Shown here: one piece after another, positions 21,301-34,410 of the stretch
Layout: the number at the start of each line of letters is the position of its first letter
Position numbering within the stretch: the stretch's first letter is position 1
NCBI RefSeq assembly: GCF_024713945.1
Contig: NC_134678.1
Coordinates: 4,154,001 to 4,218,000 of the forward strand
Direction: 5' to 3'
DNA length: 64,000 bases
DNA from: Dermatophagoides farinae
Taxonomy: Eukaryota; Arthropoda; Arachnida; Sarcoptiformes; Pyroglyphidae
The notes under the pieces: model-generated
What the model was told of the DNA's origin: nothing
Seen by the model: only the letters and a program-made list of their open reading frames with translations
The model's database searches: none
Program-made: the position numbers and the translations under genes

Positions 21301-24300
21301 CGATGAAATAAAAAAAATTAATGTCATTATTAGTCCTAATTTATGATGATGATGATGGTATAAGATCAATTGAATTTAGTTGAATTGATCCAATCATTTT
21401 GAGCAACATTATTATACAAATGCAAAATCAGAATGAATTCTTCAATAAATTATGGTCGTATTGTTGACAATAATATGATAATTCCAAGACCATTTTATGG
21501 ACCTATTTGAAATGAAATGAAAAAATAATTGAAAATAGTTCATAAATTTGAAATTAAAAAAAAGAATCTAAAAATAACAACAAATAGAATGTATTACGTA
21601 ACTATTCTTGTTGTTGTTGTTGTTGTTATTCTATCGTTTATATCGGATTTGGTCAAAAGTTTTTGTTCGACAAAATAAGTCGTAATTAATTGGCAATGCC
21701 TCAAATTGTTATTAAAAAGAGTAAGAATTAAAGAAAAAAAGTTTCTAAATTTCCGGCCTCTTTGATTTTCATTTGAGTATCTAAAAATTAAAGTTTCAGA
21801 TTTGAACAAAACGAAAAAACTGGCTTGAATCATTCTTTCATTCATTGAAAAATCTTGTTTACAATGGTTTTTTTCTGTTTTCGATTCTGAATTCGGTAGA
21901 GAAGAGTGAAAGACTTATTTCACAATTTTGACTGAATTTTTATTTTAAATTGGTTCCATCTCACAAAAAAAAATCTTCAATCCACATTCCTATTTCTATG
22001 TTTCCCTCTCACTAATTTAAGTTGACGATATTCGAAACTATTATAAGCTATTCTCGTAAAATTAGTTTTTGTACATTTGAGATCCCAGTCTAATCTGGTT
22101 CGATTCTAGTTTCAACTAGTTTTCTCAAAAAAAATTCACTCTATATTGGAATCCTTTTATTTTTCGAAAATTCTAAGCTTTTTTCACTAAAAAAAGTGCC
22201 ATTAGATTGTTTTAAAGATGAATGTTAATAAATGAGTATTCTGTTATAATTCAAAAATTAATGATTACCCTCCAACCAGTAGCTTCCGATTTGTATATGA
22301 TAGCTCTTTATTTCTCATGTTGGTTCAGTGTTTCTTCTGAAAATTTCTAATCGACACCTATATTGATTAGATAATATTCAAATAACATTACTATTGATCA
22401 TAATGATGAATCATTTTATTGAGAATGAGCGGTATCGAAACCTTATCCATTATGTTCAAATATTTATCGATTCTTTGTCAATAGGAATTTGTCTGTTCAA
22501 ATTCTGAAGAGTAGCAGCAGCAGCAACCAACATAAATCTATAGCATGAATGATTGGTTACGGTTCTACCTTATTCATCGCCGTCATAGCCTTAGTAAATG
22601 AGAATTTTCGGGTTTTTTTTTACTGATGACTATATAAATGTCAGGACGCCATTTATTTTGGCATGTTGCTGTTTAGATGCATGCTCTTTGAGTATTCTGG
22701 TGAGGTATAGTTTGTAACCAATAAAGAATTTCGAATAAAAGCCCTTTTGGTCGTTATTTTTTCGACGCATTTCAAACAATTCATTCTTTTGTTCGATTCA
22801 ATTGTTGTAATAATTTTGTCTTGCTATATCACAATGATTTTTCTAAGTTTTTTCTTTATTCGTTCGGATTAGATTTCACATTTGTTTATTATGTCCAAAC
22901 AAATAAATTATTTATTTATATATTTCTGTGCTTTGTGCTACTTCATGCTGCAGAAAATGTGTGACAATAATTTAGATTAAAAAAATCGGTTCCGGTTTAA
23001 CGTGTAGGTTTATTGATTCATGAATTGATTATTTCAGTTTTTTTTATTGACTTGGTTGTATTTAACCCTCCATTATTTTTATATCTAAAAATTAATAAAC
23101 ATTTGATTTTTATCTACTATACACAATGAAATAATAGAATGAACAATAAGTAATTTTTTCAACTGATTCTTTTTGTGCAATTTATGAGTAAATATTTTTC
23201 TTTTGAAAACGAACGCCTCTTAATGTACGATTTTTCTTCAAGAAACTGAACTGAAAAAAAAATCGGTTCCGGTCCTTGTTGTATTCAAGTGTATATGTTT
23301 GTTATTCTGTTCAATGTAAACTGGATCCTAAAGAATCGACAGTAACCACCACCTACCTACAGATTATCTTCATTGCCATTATAAATGCTCTTTTTCGTTG
23401 TGGGTTTGTCTACAAAATTCGTTCATTCTTTGTTTATGTGTTGTGTAATTTATTTCCAAATTAATCGCTCGACTATTTAAGCGAATACTTTGTTGGTCTT
23501 TTTTTTCATTCTTGAATAAATGTGTTTGTGTGTGTGGGAAGATACAAATTAATTTCCTTTATAATATATTCAAACCGCATTTTATCGCCAGAATCAATGT
23601 TCCAATCTATGAACGGATTTTGAAGTTTACGATTCTGATAATAAAAAAAAAATTCGAGAGAAATTATTCATTTCAATCTGTTATTTTGATCAATAAAAAA
23701 AAATTCTGTTACAACAACAACATGATAGATGACATAGATCTTATACTCAAATTTGTACTTGTGTAGCACAATCTTGTCTCTTTTTGCAAATATAATTACC
23801 CATATATTCGTTTATAGTCCAATAAGATTTTTTTTTTCTATTTCTACCTACTTGTTTGTTTGTGCTCTTGTTTATTTATATATATTTTTTTTTTGGACCA
23901 CCATCATCATCTTGATCTGATCAACAAGAACGTCAACAAAATTATTATTGAAAAAAGTCGATTAACGTCATTGATTGCAAATGTGTGTGTGCATGTTTGT
24001 GATTGTATAAAGTGGTGATCTATCTATCTATCTTCTATTATTATTACAGATAAATAACGATAACAATCAACATTGAAATATAAGCAATAATTGTTTTTGT
24101 CGAATTCATCTGATCTGTAAAACAAAGAATTTTCCAATTCAATCCAATGAGAAGATATCGTTTTCTCGCCACACATGTGATCAACATATTGTATTATATA
24201 TTTAATTTATAATATAAAACTATATGCAATCAGGTTGCTTCATTTTATGATTTTTTAATTATTTTTATTGTTTATTTCAATTGATTGGTGCATTCATGAT

Positions 24301-24610
24301 CAATTGTTGTTGTTGTTTTGAGAAAATAATTAAAGTATCTCGCTACGAATAACTCACACTAGATCTATAAATTACGGTATGGCCATAAAAATTCATTCAT
24401 TATGCTTGCTTGTTTTCAAGTTGATCCGTTTAAATGAAATTCGCTGAATTTAATGAATGTATAAATAAAATTAATTTTTCTAATGCTCATTTTATCATTG
24501 TTGTTATTGTCTTCTAGTTAATTTATTCCGTTTTTTCACCATTTGTGATCGCCAAAGCAAACATTTCAATCTAAAGGCAATATTATCGGAAAAGGGTATT
24601 TCCGACAAAA
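18394..24610. other. 6.2-kb stretch without a recognised gene
   Basis: Very AT-rich, full of A- and T-runs, with a (TTG)n run at about 21608-21627 and a 16-bp direct repeat at 22981 and 23258. The small open frames have T/A-driven composition and no family similarity. It could contain 5' exons, or the promoter, of the RhoGAP gene, or a non-coding RNA; none can be shown. Confidence 0.5.
21608..21627. repeat. (TTG)n trinucleotide repeat
   Basis: Six to seven TTG units in intergenic DNA. Confidence 0.85.
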
Positions 24611-27600
24611 ATGTCAACTTCATCACCAACATCGACAACACATTCTAATAACACCATCAATGTAAAAGTTGATTGTAAAAACAACGATCCTCATAGAACC
24701 GATATGCAAAAGATCGAACAAGTCGCCATACATAATTCAAATCCGACACCATCAATCATTTCATCGGCAACACCACGTGTCGTTCATTTTGCCGAATCAT
24801 TAGATCATGAATCAGAAGAAAAAAATGATTATTCTGTTTCATACGACAAGTGTTAGCGAACGACCGTTATCGGCAAAACAAGAAAATGAATCGAATCCAA
24901 CTCAATCGAGTAGTTATTCATCCATGTATTTATCTCCACAAGAATTACCATTTCAATTGTTGAGTCGTTCATCGCCTAATAGTCCAATTGGAAGCAATGT
25001 ATCGATTGTTGGCAGTCTAATGTCGCATGGATCAAATGGACGAAAATCCAACATCGGTGGTAATGGCGGTGGATCGACAAACTGGAGACTACGCACCAAA
25101 TATTATTCAAAACGTCGGGGACAAGAAAGATCAATAGATCGTGAGCGTCAGCCATCGATTTGTTCTGATTCAGAAACGGACAGTATTAATGGCCAGCAAA
25201 AGATTGGCAAGCATATTTATACTCTTACTAGTTTGTAAATTTTGATTGAAACTTTTCTCTAATTCTGTAGAGGACATCCTGAAATCATGTGGTAATACAA
25301 AAAAATGGAGTTTACCATTGCCGATGGTCATACGTAGCTCAGAATCGGATTCTGCATCCTCATCATGGTCTGCAAGATCGGCTGATGAAGCTACCGAAGA
25401 TGAACGAAGCCCAGTACCAAGTCCATCAGCATCTACCCATAGTAATGAAGAATATCTGACTACAATTAGTGGCAACGAATCAAACAATGTAAAATCCCAA
25501 GCATTATCGCCAACGACATCAGACAAAATGTTGGAATTATCAAAAAAATCTGAAATCATTATCGTGAGTCAACCTGATAAGAATATGGAAACAAATAAAA
25601 AACATACATCATCGCTTTCATCGATGCCAAGCAACAACATCGATGGATGCATCATCAAACATTATGGTACATGAAGATTCTGAATCTAGTAAATCCAAGA
25701 AAGACAAAGGTAAACATTCAAAAGATACAATTTCGATCATTTGATGAATTCTTTTTTTTCGGATGAAAAAATATTCAGGAAAATCACGAAGAAAAAAGAA
25801 AATGTCGCGTGCAGCTGAATCGCATAGTTTCCAACGAATGAAAACAACCAACTATGGCCGTTGCATTATTTGTGATGCATATGTCTATTTCTGGGGGTTT
25901 GAATGTACACAGGTAAGTTTTCTTTATTTTCTCAATTTTCTCAACATAATGACGAAATCTGAAATTTATAAATCAGAATTTAACAAATGAACAAATTATT
26001 TCTTTAAACAAATTATTACCAAAATTATGATGATTGTCAATTTAAGGCATGCGGAACAATTTGTTTTGACAACAGTATATTTCAAACAAGCTTGCAATAG
26101 CCATTAGTGTCATCTAGCTCTATTAACGAATAATTATCATAGAATTCATATCATAATAATGTTTTTTTGACGAATTCAAAGAATTTTTCTCATTTACATT
26201 TCATTAAGAAATTTTTTTTTCGCATTTCATAAATTCAACAATTTATTTTGATTCATTATCATATTTCTCTTTATTTATTTAATGTACAAAAATTTTGCCA
26301 TTTTAGAAATCGACCGACCATACACTTTGTGTCTGTATGTTTCGGTTGCAAAAATTTTTTTTTTTATAAAAATTTTGTTGACCGTTTTTTCCATTTTCTA
26401 ATAGTTGAATCTTTTTTCCATCATTGTCAAGTGAACGTATGTTTTCGAGTGTTCGATTTCATTTTTGAAAAAAAAAGTTTTCGAATTCAAGAATCAATTA
26501 GAGTTTTGATTTTCATTTTATTCTAAAGTTTATATTCTGCTTTTGTGGCATATTTTTTTTATTATTATTCCAATTGTATGACGATGGTTGATGTGTATAC
26601 ACATTGAAATTTTCATTGAAATTATATAGTTTTTCACAAAAAAATTTTGACTAGTTCAACAGTGTTTACAAATATCTAGGAATAGTAGTTATACCTTAAA
26701 AACAATCGATCGATTCAATATTGTAAGACTCATAGATGTAATAAAAACCAATGAACCAATCGATACTTATTACTACAAATGTGTTATCGGTTATTATCTA
26801 ATATGATCAATTCATTCATATAAGCATTGGTCATAAATCTTTTTTCAATCTTTGCAATTTTAGTTAATATGAAATTAGTCTACAAGCTGAAATAAGCTCT
26901 GAATCACTTCTAATGCAATATCAACGAAAAAAAAACAAATGAATCCAATGTTGTGAAAAAAAAAGTTGTTTGAACTACATACTTCATTTCAAAGGTTTCC
27001 ATTTGTCATCATTATTGTAAATATGCTGTACATTAAATGTAAACAATAGAATGAACAAATTAATGAACTGATGAATAAACTGTTTGATCTGTGAATGACA
27101 AAAATGGAAACCAATTTATTCGTCATTAAGACAACTTTGACATTACTAATTTATTATTCTCATTTTCAATTATTGTTTAATCACAAAAGCATCACATGAT
27201 CACAATATATACTGTAAATAGATGAGTAAAAAAAGAAATGAAAACCTGAATCCAGTTGGAAAAACTTTAATTAATGCTTGGAAAATCTTCTTATCTTTCC
27301 TATTTCTAAATATGAAAGGTATCAGAAATATGCTGACATAATCGTGCATATATATATAGAAAGAAAGAAAAGGAGAAAGAGAGAATGAAACCATATTGAT
27401 TCATTGTAGTTGTAAATAAGTTGCGCAACTCCTTGTAAAAATGTGAAAATAATTGATGATTCTTTAAATTACCAATTACTAGATGCACGCAAGTATCACT
27501 GTAATAATAATTTTCATCATTTTGTCAAACATTCTAACAGCTCGGAATCAATAATGAATGCATTATTAATTAAAAGATGTCTGTTGGATGAATATAGAAT

Positions 27601-30600
27601 TATTGATTAGTGTCGTGTATCTATCGCTCTTTTCTACCTTTGTTGGATTGTAATCTCATCCATAATTGCAGAATAATTTTTTTCTAATTGCATTTCTCTT
27701 TTATTAAAATGAAAAATTCAATAAAATATATATAGAAAAACAAACGAATCAATTTCATAGAGGTTTATCCTATCCATTACCTTGTTTGATGATAATTTAC
27801 GTTTGGGAATCATCATTTTTTGCTTTTCAATTATTGCCAATAACATTCAAATATTTGATATCTAGAAAAAAAAAGAATTGAAAAGACATCATTTGATTCT
27901 AAATACATTTTGGAATGAATGAATAAATGAATATCAACGGAAATTCAATCAAATTTTTCTCAACCCAAACCATTGGAACAAACACGCATACAATCGTCAT
28001 TGTCTCGACTATTTGATTGTTTGATTTGAACCGCATCTTTTTTTTCTACTATTATATTAGAAAAAAAAAGAAAGGAAAACAAAAGAGGAAATTTCCATCT
28101 TTCAATTTCGACATCGATGTCTAATAATAATGAAAATAATCATCATCATCATCATTTTTTTCCATTTTCTAGAATACACACTTTTTCAATTTTTTTTTTT
28201 ATTTTGTACATAATGATTCGGGCATCTGGTCTCGCTTCTCGTTTTTTCTTTTGTGTTCATCACAGCCATAATGATTCAATCAACTATTTATCGAATATTA
28301 TTTATAATTTCATATTGCTTTTGAATTTTTTTTTTATTATTTGTTTTGGCTTTTTTGATTCATATATACAGATATATAAATATGAAGTGTTTTATGAATT
28401 GAAATTTTTTTTTGTTGAAACAATTCCCATTGGTTCTTGTTCATTCATGTATACCAAGCGTGAAATGAATTCATGATAATTTTGGTACATTTTTTTCACT
28501 TTTGAAATGTAAAATTTTTCTTTCAAAACAAAAAAAAATTACCGTTCATCAATGTTTTACTAAATAAATTTTTCTTTTATTGTTTCTCTTATCCATCCAG
28601 TGCCAATTGATATGCCATAAGAAATGTTTAAAAAAGATGGCCATTATGTGCCCTCAGGCACCACTACCTCCTCGTTCATCTATATTGAATATGGAACTTG
28701 ATTCGCTTTCATCAGATGAAATGGTTCCGTTATTAGTGCAAAAATGTACAATGGAAATCGAACGTCGTGCTATAACAAGGCCAGGCATATATCGAATGAC
28801 TGGAGTAGCGTCACGTGTGGAAAAATTGCTTAAAAGTTTTGAAAGTGGTCCTCATCTTATTGATCTCACTGATGTATCCGCTAATGATCTTACTTCTGTT
28901 CTTAAAGTTTTTCTTCGTGAGGTTAGTATTTGTATGATGTTGAAATCAAATAATCAATAAATGTAAGAAAAATCCCGGTGTTATAATCAATTTTTTGTTT
29001 GAATATACGACTGTATTTCAACCAAAACAAAAAAGTTTTGAATTCCCTTTTAGGCAGTTTATATTCAAATGATAGAGTAAACCACGATGATTTTATAACT
29101 TCTGGACGTTTGTTAGGCAATTCTTTTGACCAATATCTACTATAATACTATTCAGGCAAAACAACAAGTTGTAGATAAAATATTGAAAACTTTTTTCCCT
29201 ATACAGTGGTGGATGGTGAATAAATGAATGAATAACAGATGAAATAAATGTGAAGGATTGTATAATTTATTCAGCATATATATAATATAATTGTCTAGAG
29301 TTGGTGATGGGTGAGAAGGGCCAACAACAGATGACGAAGAGAGAATATCCCCGCTGGTAAAAATGTAACCGATTCTGTTTTCGATTCGATTCTTTTTCCT
29401 CTTTCATTTATACATTCAATAAAGTATGAAAAAGTTTGAGGTTGATATTTACACAAAACCGAACGTTCGAAGTCTCTTGACATTTGTATCTTGTCAGAAT
29501 AGTTTGCAATGTAAATATTTGGTTGACATCTTATTTTTGTTTCTAATGTCGCTATCTTTATCATTGCTATTCATTCATTTTTTTTTCTCATGTCAGTAAT
29601 ATGAAATACGTTGCGACAAAGTTGTTTTTTCCTTTTTGTTTGATTCATCTACATTTCTTTTTGATTTTGAATAGAAACGAAGTTATTCATGACTCAGATT
29701 TTTTTTTAAAGAATATTTCAATGCTTGCTATAATGGAAATGATTTTTTGTATGTTGGGCGGTTTTTTCCGGAATCATAAAAATTTCAACATATACTTTAT
29801 GAATGAATAATAATAATAATAACTTTGATTCAATTTTTTTTTCGATTTGTCGATTTTATCATGTGATCGATTATAGCTCAAAATACCATTGATCTCCAAT
29901 ATTGTCTACAAAGATTTCATTGATCTAGGACGAATATATCGATTGGATAGTGATATTAGTCAGGATGGACTCACAATTGGCGGCACATCACAATTGATAC
30001 AGAAAATTCATATTGCCTTGAACCAATTGACTCCACATCATCGTGCCACATTAAAACACATGATACAACATTTAACCCATGTTGTTGAACATCAGGAACA
30101 GAACAATATGTCTCCGGCTGCTTTAGGAATCATCTTTGCACCAACATTTTTCCGGCCACGGTAAGTGATTTTTTTTGTTGGTTTCATTTTATGCATATAA
30201 GTGAATGTGAACATAGAGTTGAAAATTACATCTTATTAACAAAAAAAAAATCTAGTAAGAAATTTCAGAAAATTTATTTTCTAAACAAATGAACTAAATG
30301 CTTATATTTCTATGATATGATTTTTGTTTTCTGCACTGAAAATCTTGGTCCCAAATGAATCGAGAAAAATAGAAAAAAAATCATATTTTTCTTGTACAAA
30401 TAATGTGTTGCTTTGTGCTGAGATCAAGGCCGAAAACATCAAATATAAATACTAGTTGTTGTTGTTTGAAACTTCACAAAATATGAAATTTTCATGAGAA
30501 ATGAAATTTGAAATGAGATATTTTTTTTTGTATTCTGCATATGTGCATTCACATGTTTGCTACATACTATCGATTGACATATAAAAAAAAATTATGTCTG

Positions 30601-33600
30601 AACGAATTCTATTTCATTTTCTTTTCATTCTGGTCTTTTACTTTTTTCTGTTTTTTGTTTTTGATTCTTGTTTTGTGTCACACAAGAGTATAATAATGTT
30701 GTTTACAATATGCCATTATGGTAATTATAATAAGTTTTCTTTGTGTTGGTAAAATTTTCAGATTGGGCATCATATCGTTTTTCACATTGGATAACAGATA
30801 CTGATGATTTTGATGGAAAAATAATTATCTTCTTTTAAATCTTCTATCTTATTTTCTATATTCATTGTTTCTGATTTCCTTATTATTCATTTGTCTTCAT
30901 ACTTTTTGTCCTAAGCCCGAATGATTTATATTTGATGCGAAAGCTATTCTTTGCTTTAATCATGATGATGACCAGATTTTTATCATCATTAAATCTCTGG
31001 TATGAAGCAAATGACGTGGCTATGGAAGAAATTATTTTCTTTCTTTTTTTCTGTCCACTTGCAGGTTTACTTCCGAAGTCAATTTCAAATTCGACCAAGG
31101 ATTAAGCACTGCATAGTTATTGCAATATAGTCGAATGATTTTTTTTGTTGATGAACAACAAATTCTATTTTCATTTCAATTATTTAAATTTCAAATACAG
31201 AATTCTGTGTTGTTGATTTTTGTTTGTATGAAAATCTCTATTTGATTCTGTTTTTTTTTGTGGATCTGAATGGAAAGAATTGACATAAGATTTTTTTTTT
31301 TTTTGTAAAAGCTTCCATTTATTTACATACAATGAATTGATTGCATTATTTATCATAAACAACAACGACAAAACAAACATTTTCAATGTGTCAACTTTTG
31401 TATGTGAAAAATGCTTCTTCCTGTCTATTACCTGTACAATAGACAGAATTTATCATTATTATGTCATTATTATAATATCTGCATCTGCAGTGTTTTTATA
31501 TTTGTAAATATATTGAATCCAATGGGAAATCGTTTCTATTTTTGTTTATTTATCTCTCTGTCTCTCTCTCGACTATTTCCAATCGTTCTATTGGGATAAT
31601 TTTCAGAATTGTTACATTGCTTGCATTATTATTGATGATTATCCAAGTCACCATTTAAACCCATTGGATGATCCAATGAAACTATTTGTTTTTACTTGTA
31701 TACATAATTAAGGTTACAATAACATGTTACTGAAGTTTTTCCTTCGAATTATTGTTTTATTTTAGTCAAGATTTTATCATGTTTGTTTTCTGATTTTTTA
31801 AATTTTACATTTTACAGATTTTAGTTCAAAACAAAGTAATTTTCATTATTATTCAGTAAAAGAGCTTTTAAGATAATTTTCGAGCTTCTTTTTACAAAAA
31901 AAAACCAATATCAAAAATCAGATAATAAAAACAAATCAGCCATAAAAATCGTGAAGAAAATATATTCATAAAATTTAACCTCAAAATTTTTTAAAATTTG
32001 AAATGAAAATCAATTTGGTATGAACAACAAATAGGCAATGAGGTCAACACTGATGTGTGTATTTTCAGTGTTGAATAAAACAAAAAAAAAAAATAAAATA
32101 AGGTTAAGATAATTTCTTATGGGTCAGATTTATTTCTTGATTTGGTTCATTGTTATTGTGTTCTTCTCTTCATTCAAAAAAAACGAAGGCTAGATGACTA
32201 TATAAATGATGTGACAAATTTTTAATGATATCCAAGGATATCCTCCTCGCTCAACTGTTCCGACACACACACACACACACACACATTCACAATCTTTGCC
32301 TTTGCCATTCTTTCTTGAAAAAACGGAAGTTTTTCTGTTGGCATAATATGATTTGACTGGATGAAAATCTAAGAGAATTTTTTTCCAATATCACTTGATC
32401 AAATAAAAAGGATTGAAGGATTTTACATAGTTTTATTCTTTTTTTTCTTTGAACATTAGACTTTAAAAAAAATGAAATTTATTTTTACAAAAATGGTAAA
32501 TGTCACGATCAGCATAATTCTTGGCATTTATCTATTCATAAAGATACTTTAGGCCAATCCGTTTCTTAGATCTTTTATTTTCGAACCTGGTTTAATACCA
32601 CACAGTAATAATATATTTTTTTGCAACCCACTTTTGTGTGTGTGTGTGTTGTTATTCTCTTGTCATCATCATCTTTATTAATAACACAATAATATTTTTG
32701 AAACTTGAATGAAAGTATTCTATTTGAATTTATATATAATTGTTATTCCCTTGGTAACAACGGATCCATACCGGTTTAGTTTCTTTTTTAAGCTTTTATT
32801 TGTTATTATTTTTCATTTTTTTTTTGTTTATTGTGAAAATACCAAATTCTCATATCATCATTCTTTTCGAAATTTCTTGTCGATGACGTTATATTTTGTC
32901 ATCACTTGAATCAAACTTGAAAACAATAGTAAGGGATTATTTGTCGTTTCCTAAATTCTAGATATAAAATGAAATTGTTTTCATTTTATGCAATCTCTTA
33001 TACGTCGATAGAATATAGAAATGAAATATGAGAAAATGAAATAAATCAAGAAAGGATTTGTTTGAGATGATAATTTTGACATTCGAAATTCTCATGCATG
33101 AACCAATATCATGAATTCTAGTTGAAAAAAAATCTATTATAATCTTTTCTCATTTTTATTTTTCATTCATTATCCATATAATAGCGATACAATCAATGAT
33201 CTTCAAACTGAAGTATTCGAAGCGGCACCACAAGCACGAATTATTGAATTAATGATTCGATTTTATATACAAATTTTCGAAATGGAAACCGATTTAATTG
33301 ATGAACCTGTCACCAACCTATCATCCTTATCATTACATCAACAAAAAGAATCTGTAACATGTACGATTAAAGAACCAATTGCGACATTATCAACATCTTT
33401 ATCTCTATCATCTTCGACAATGACCCACCAGAATATCAACTTCGAACAACAATCGGATAACTTTTCTTTGACATCAGCAACGAAACCAATTTCAACATCA
33501 CAACCATTATCGACATCAACAATTGTCAATCAAACATCATTTGTACTGTCACCACCATTAACATCAATTAATCCATCAATATCGATAAAAAAGGATTCTT

Positions 33601-33821
33601 CCTTCAAACAACAAGCCCCGGAAAACAATAATGAATCCACATCGAATCATCATTCTCAATTTCAACGAAACAATCAGATTATTGATAGATTATCATCCCC
33701 ATCAATATCAACATCATCATCGGCAACAACCAATACATCATCATCTGAATCACATACACCACAAACACGAACAAGACATTGTTACAATTGTTCACGAACA
33801 ACAACATTTACATTTGATTAA
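24611..33821 (+). CDS. C1-domain RhoGAP of the ARHGAP29/45/GMIP type, with two frame breaks
   Basis: GTPase-activating protein for Rho-family GTPases. Proposed exons: 24611-25206, 25271-25709, 25779-25912, 28601-28921, 29877-30160, 33185-33821. Residues 1 to about 340 are Ser-rich and disordered. The C1 zinc finger spans the 25779 and 28601 exons with the complete H-x12-C-x2-C-x12-C-x2-C-x4-H-x2-C-x7-C pattern. The RhoGAP domain follows: arginine finger in PGIYRMTG, DLTSVLKVFLRE, and ALGIIFAPTFFRPR. The tail is Ser/Thr-rich. C1-then-RhoGAP wording matches ARHGAP29/45/GMIP, but no F-BAR domain is seen upstream. The frame shifts by +1 at about 24800-24845 and about 25600-25675; removing one base at each (2411 to 2409 nt) gives an 802-residue frame. 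The first intron needs a GC donor at 25207, or a GT donor at 25183; both keep phase. Errors, decay or recoding are all possible. Confidence 0.82.
25913..28600 (+). other. Intron of RhoGAP gene (2.7 kb), splitting the C1 domain
   Basis: Donor GTAAGT at 25913, acceptor CCAG ending at 28600, phase 0 between Gln and the next zinc-ligand Cys. No exon is seen inside; the 119-codon frame at 28117-28476 looks like chance. Confidence 0.85.
28922..29876 (+). other. Intron inside the RhoGAP domain (955 nt)
   Basis: Donor GTTAGT at 28922, acceptor TATAG ending at 29876, phase 0. AT-rich, no coding signal. Confidence 0.8.
30161..33184 (+). other. Intron of RhoGAP gene (3.0 kb)
   Basis: Donor GTAAGT at 30161, acceptor ATAG ending at 33184, phase 2 (CG|C = Arg). 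It contains (AC)n at 32263-32284 and (GT)n near 32635-32649. No exon is recognised. Confidence 0.8.
32263..32284. repeat. (AC)n microsatellite
   Basis: Eleven AC units inside the last RhoGAP intron. Confidence 0.9.
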
Positions 33822-34410
33822 AATTCTTGAAATACTGTAGACAATAAAAAAAGTTTTTCAGATGATCATGATAAAGCCAAATCTCTATGCCATCCATTTT
33901 CATCAAATAATAAATTTTTTCCTCGATTCATTTTAATTATCATTTTGTTATAAATCAATCTACAATTTATAAATATAGAGTGAAGAAATCGAAATGAATT
34001 CATTTGTAACATTCACTACATAGTTCTTTCAAACGAATTCGATTTGAGCAAGAAAGAAATTCGTTTTTTTCAGCTTATTCATCATTTTAATTTTTATTTC
34101 ACATTTTCTTTTTTCATTTTTTGATCCTTTTTTGGTCCTATTAGAATTTTATTTATTGTTATAACAAAATATTTAAAATTTTTTCATTTCATCACGTTTA
34201 CTTGTCTGTGAATGGCTCGAATTATATTCGAAACTCACCACCACAGCGAAATATATAAAGAATAAAGCAAAAAAATGCTTCTACATATATGATGTATCTT
34301 TCTAAAATTTATTGATTAACGTGTAAATCGTTTTCCATTAAATTCTTCGAAATCATAACAATTCCCTGACATATATTGGAAAAATTTTTATTATTTGTTT
34401 ACAGGCCATC
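33822..34410. other. Intergenic region, RhoGAP / CHK1-like kinase
   Basis: AT-rich 589 bp. TTTGTTTACAG just before the kinase start (ending about 34404) could be the acceptor of a non-coding 5' exon. Nothing else is seen. Confidence 0.45.

Noticed and set aside
22095-22115. GGTTCGATTC, resembling a tRNA B box
   Set aside because: No matching A box, acceptor stem or cloverleaf around it.
22981-23273. 16-bp direct repeat (AAAAATCGGTTCCGGT) at 22981 and 23258, considered as transposon ends
   Set aside because: Direct, not inverted; no target-site duplication or coding remnant between the copies.
28117-28476. 119-codon plus-strand frame, hydrophobic, with His run
   Set aside because: It lies in an intron that splits the C1 domain; Phe/Ile/Leu content follows from T-rich DNA, and there is no family feature.
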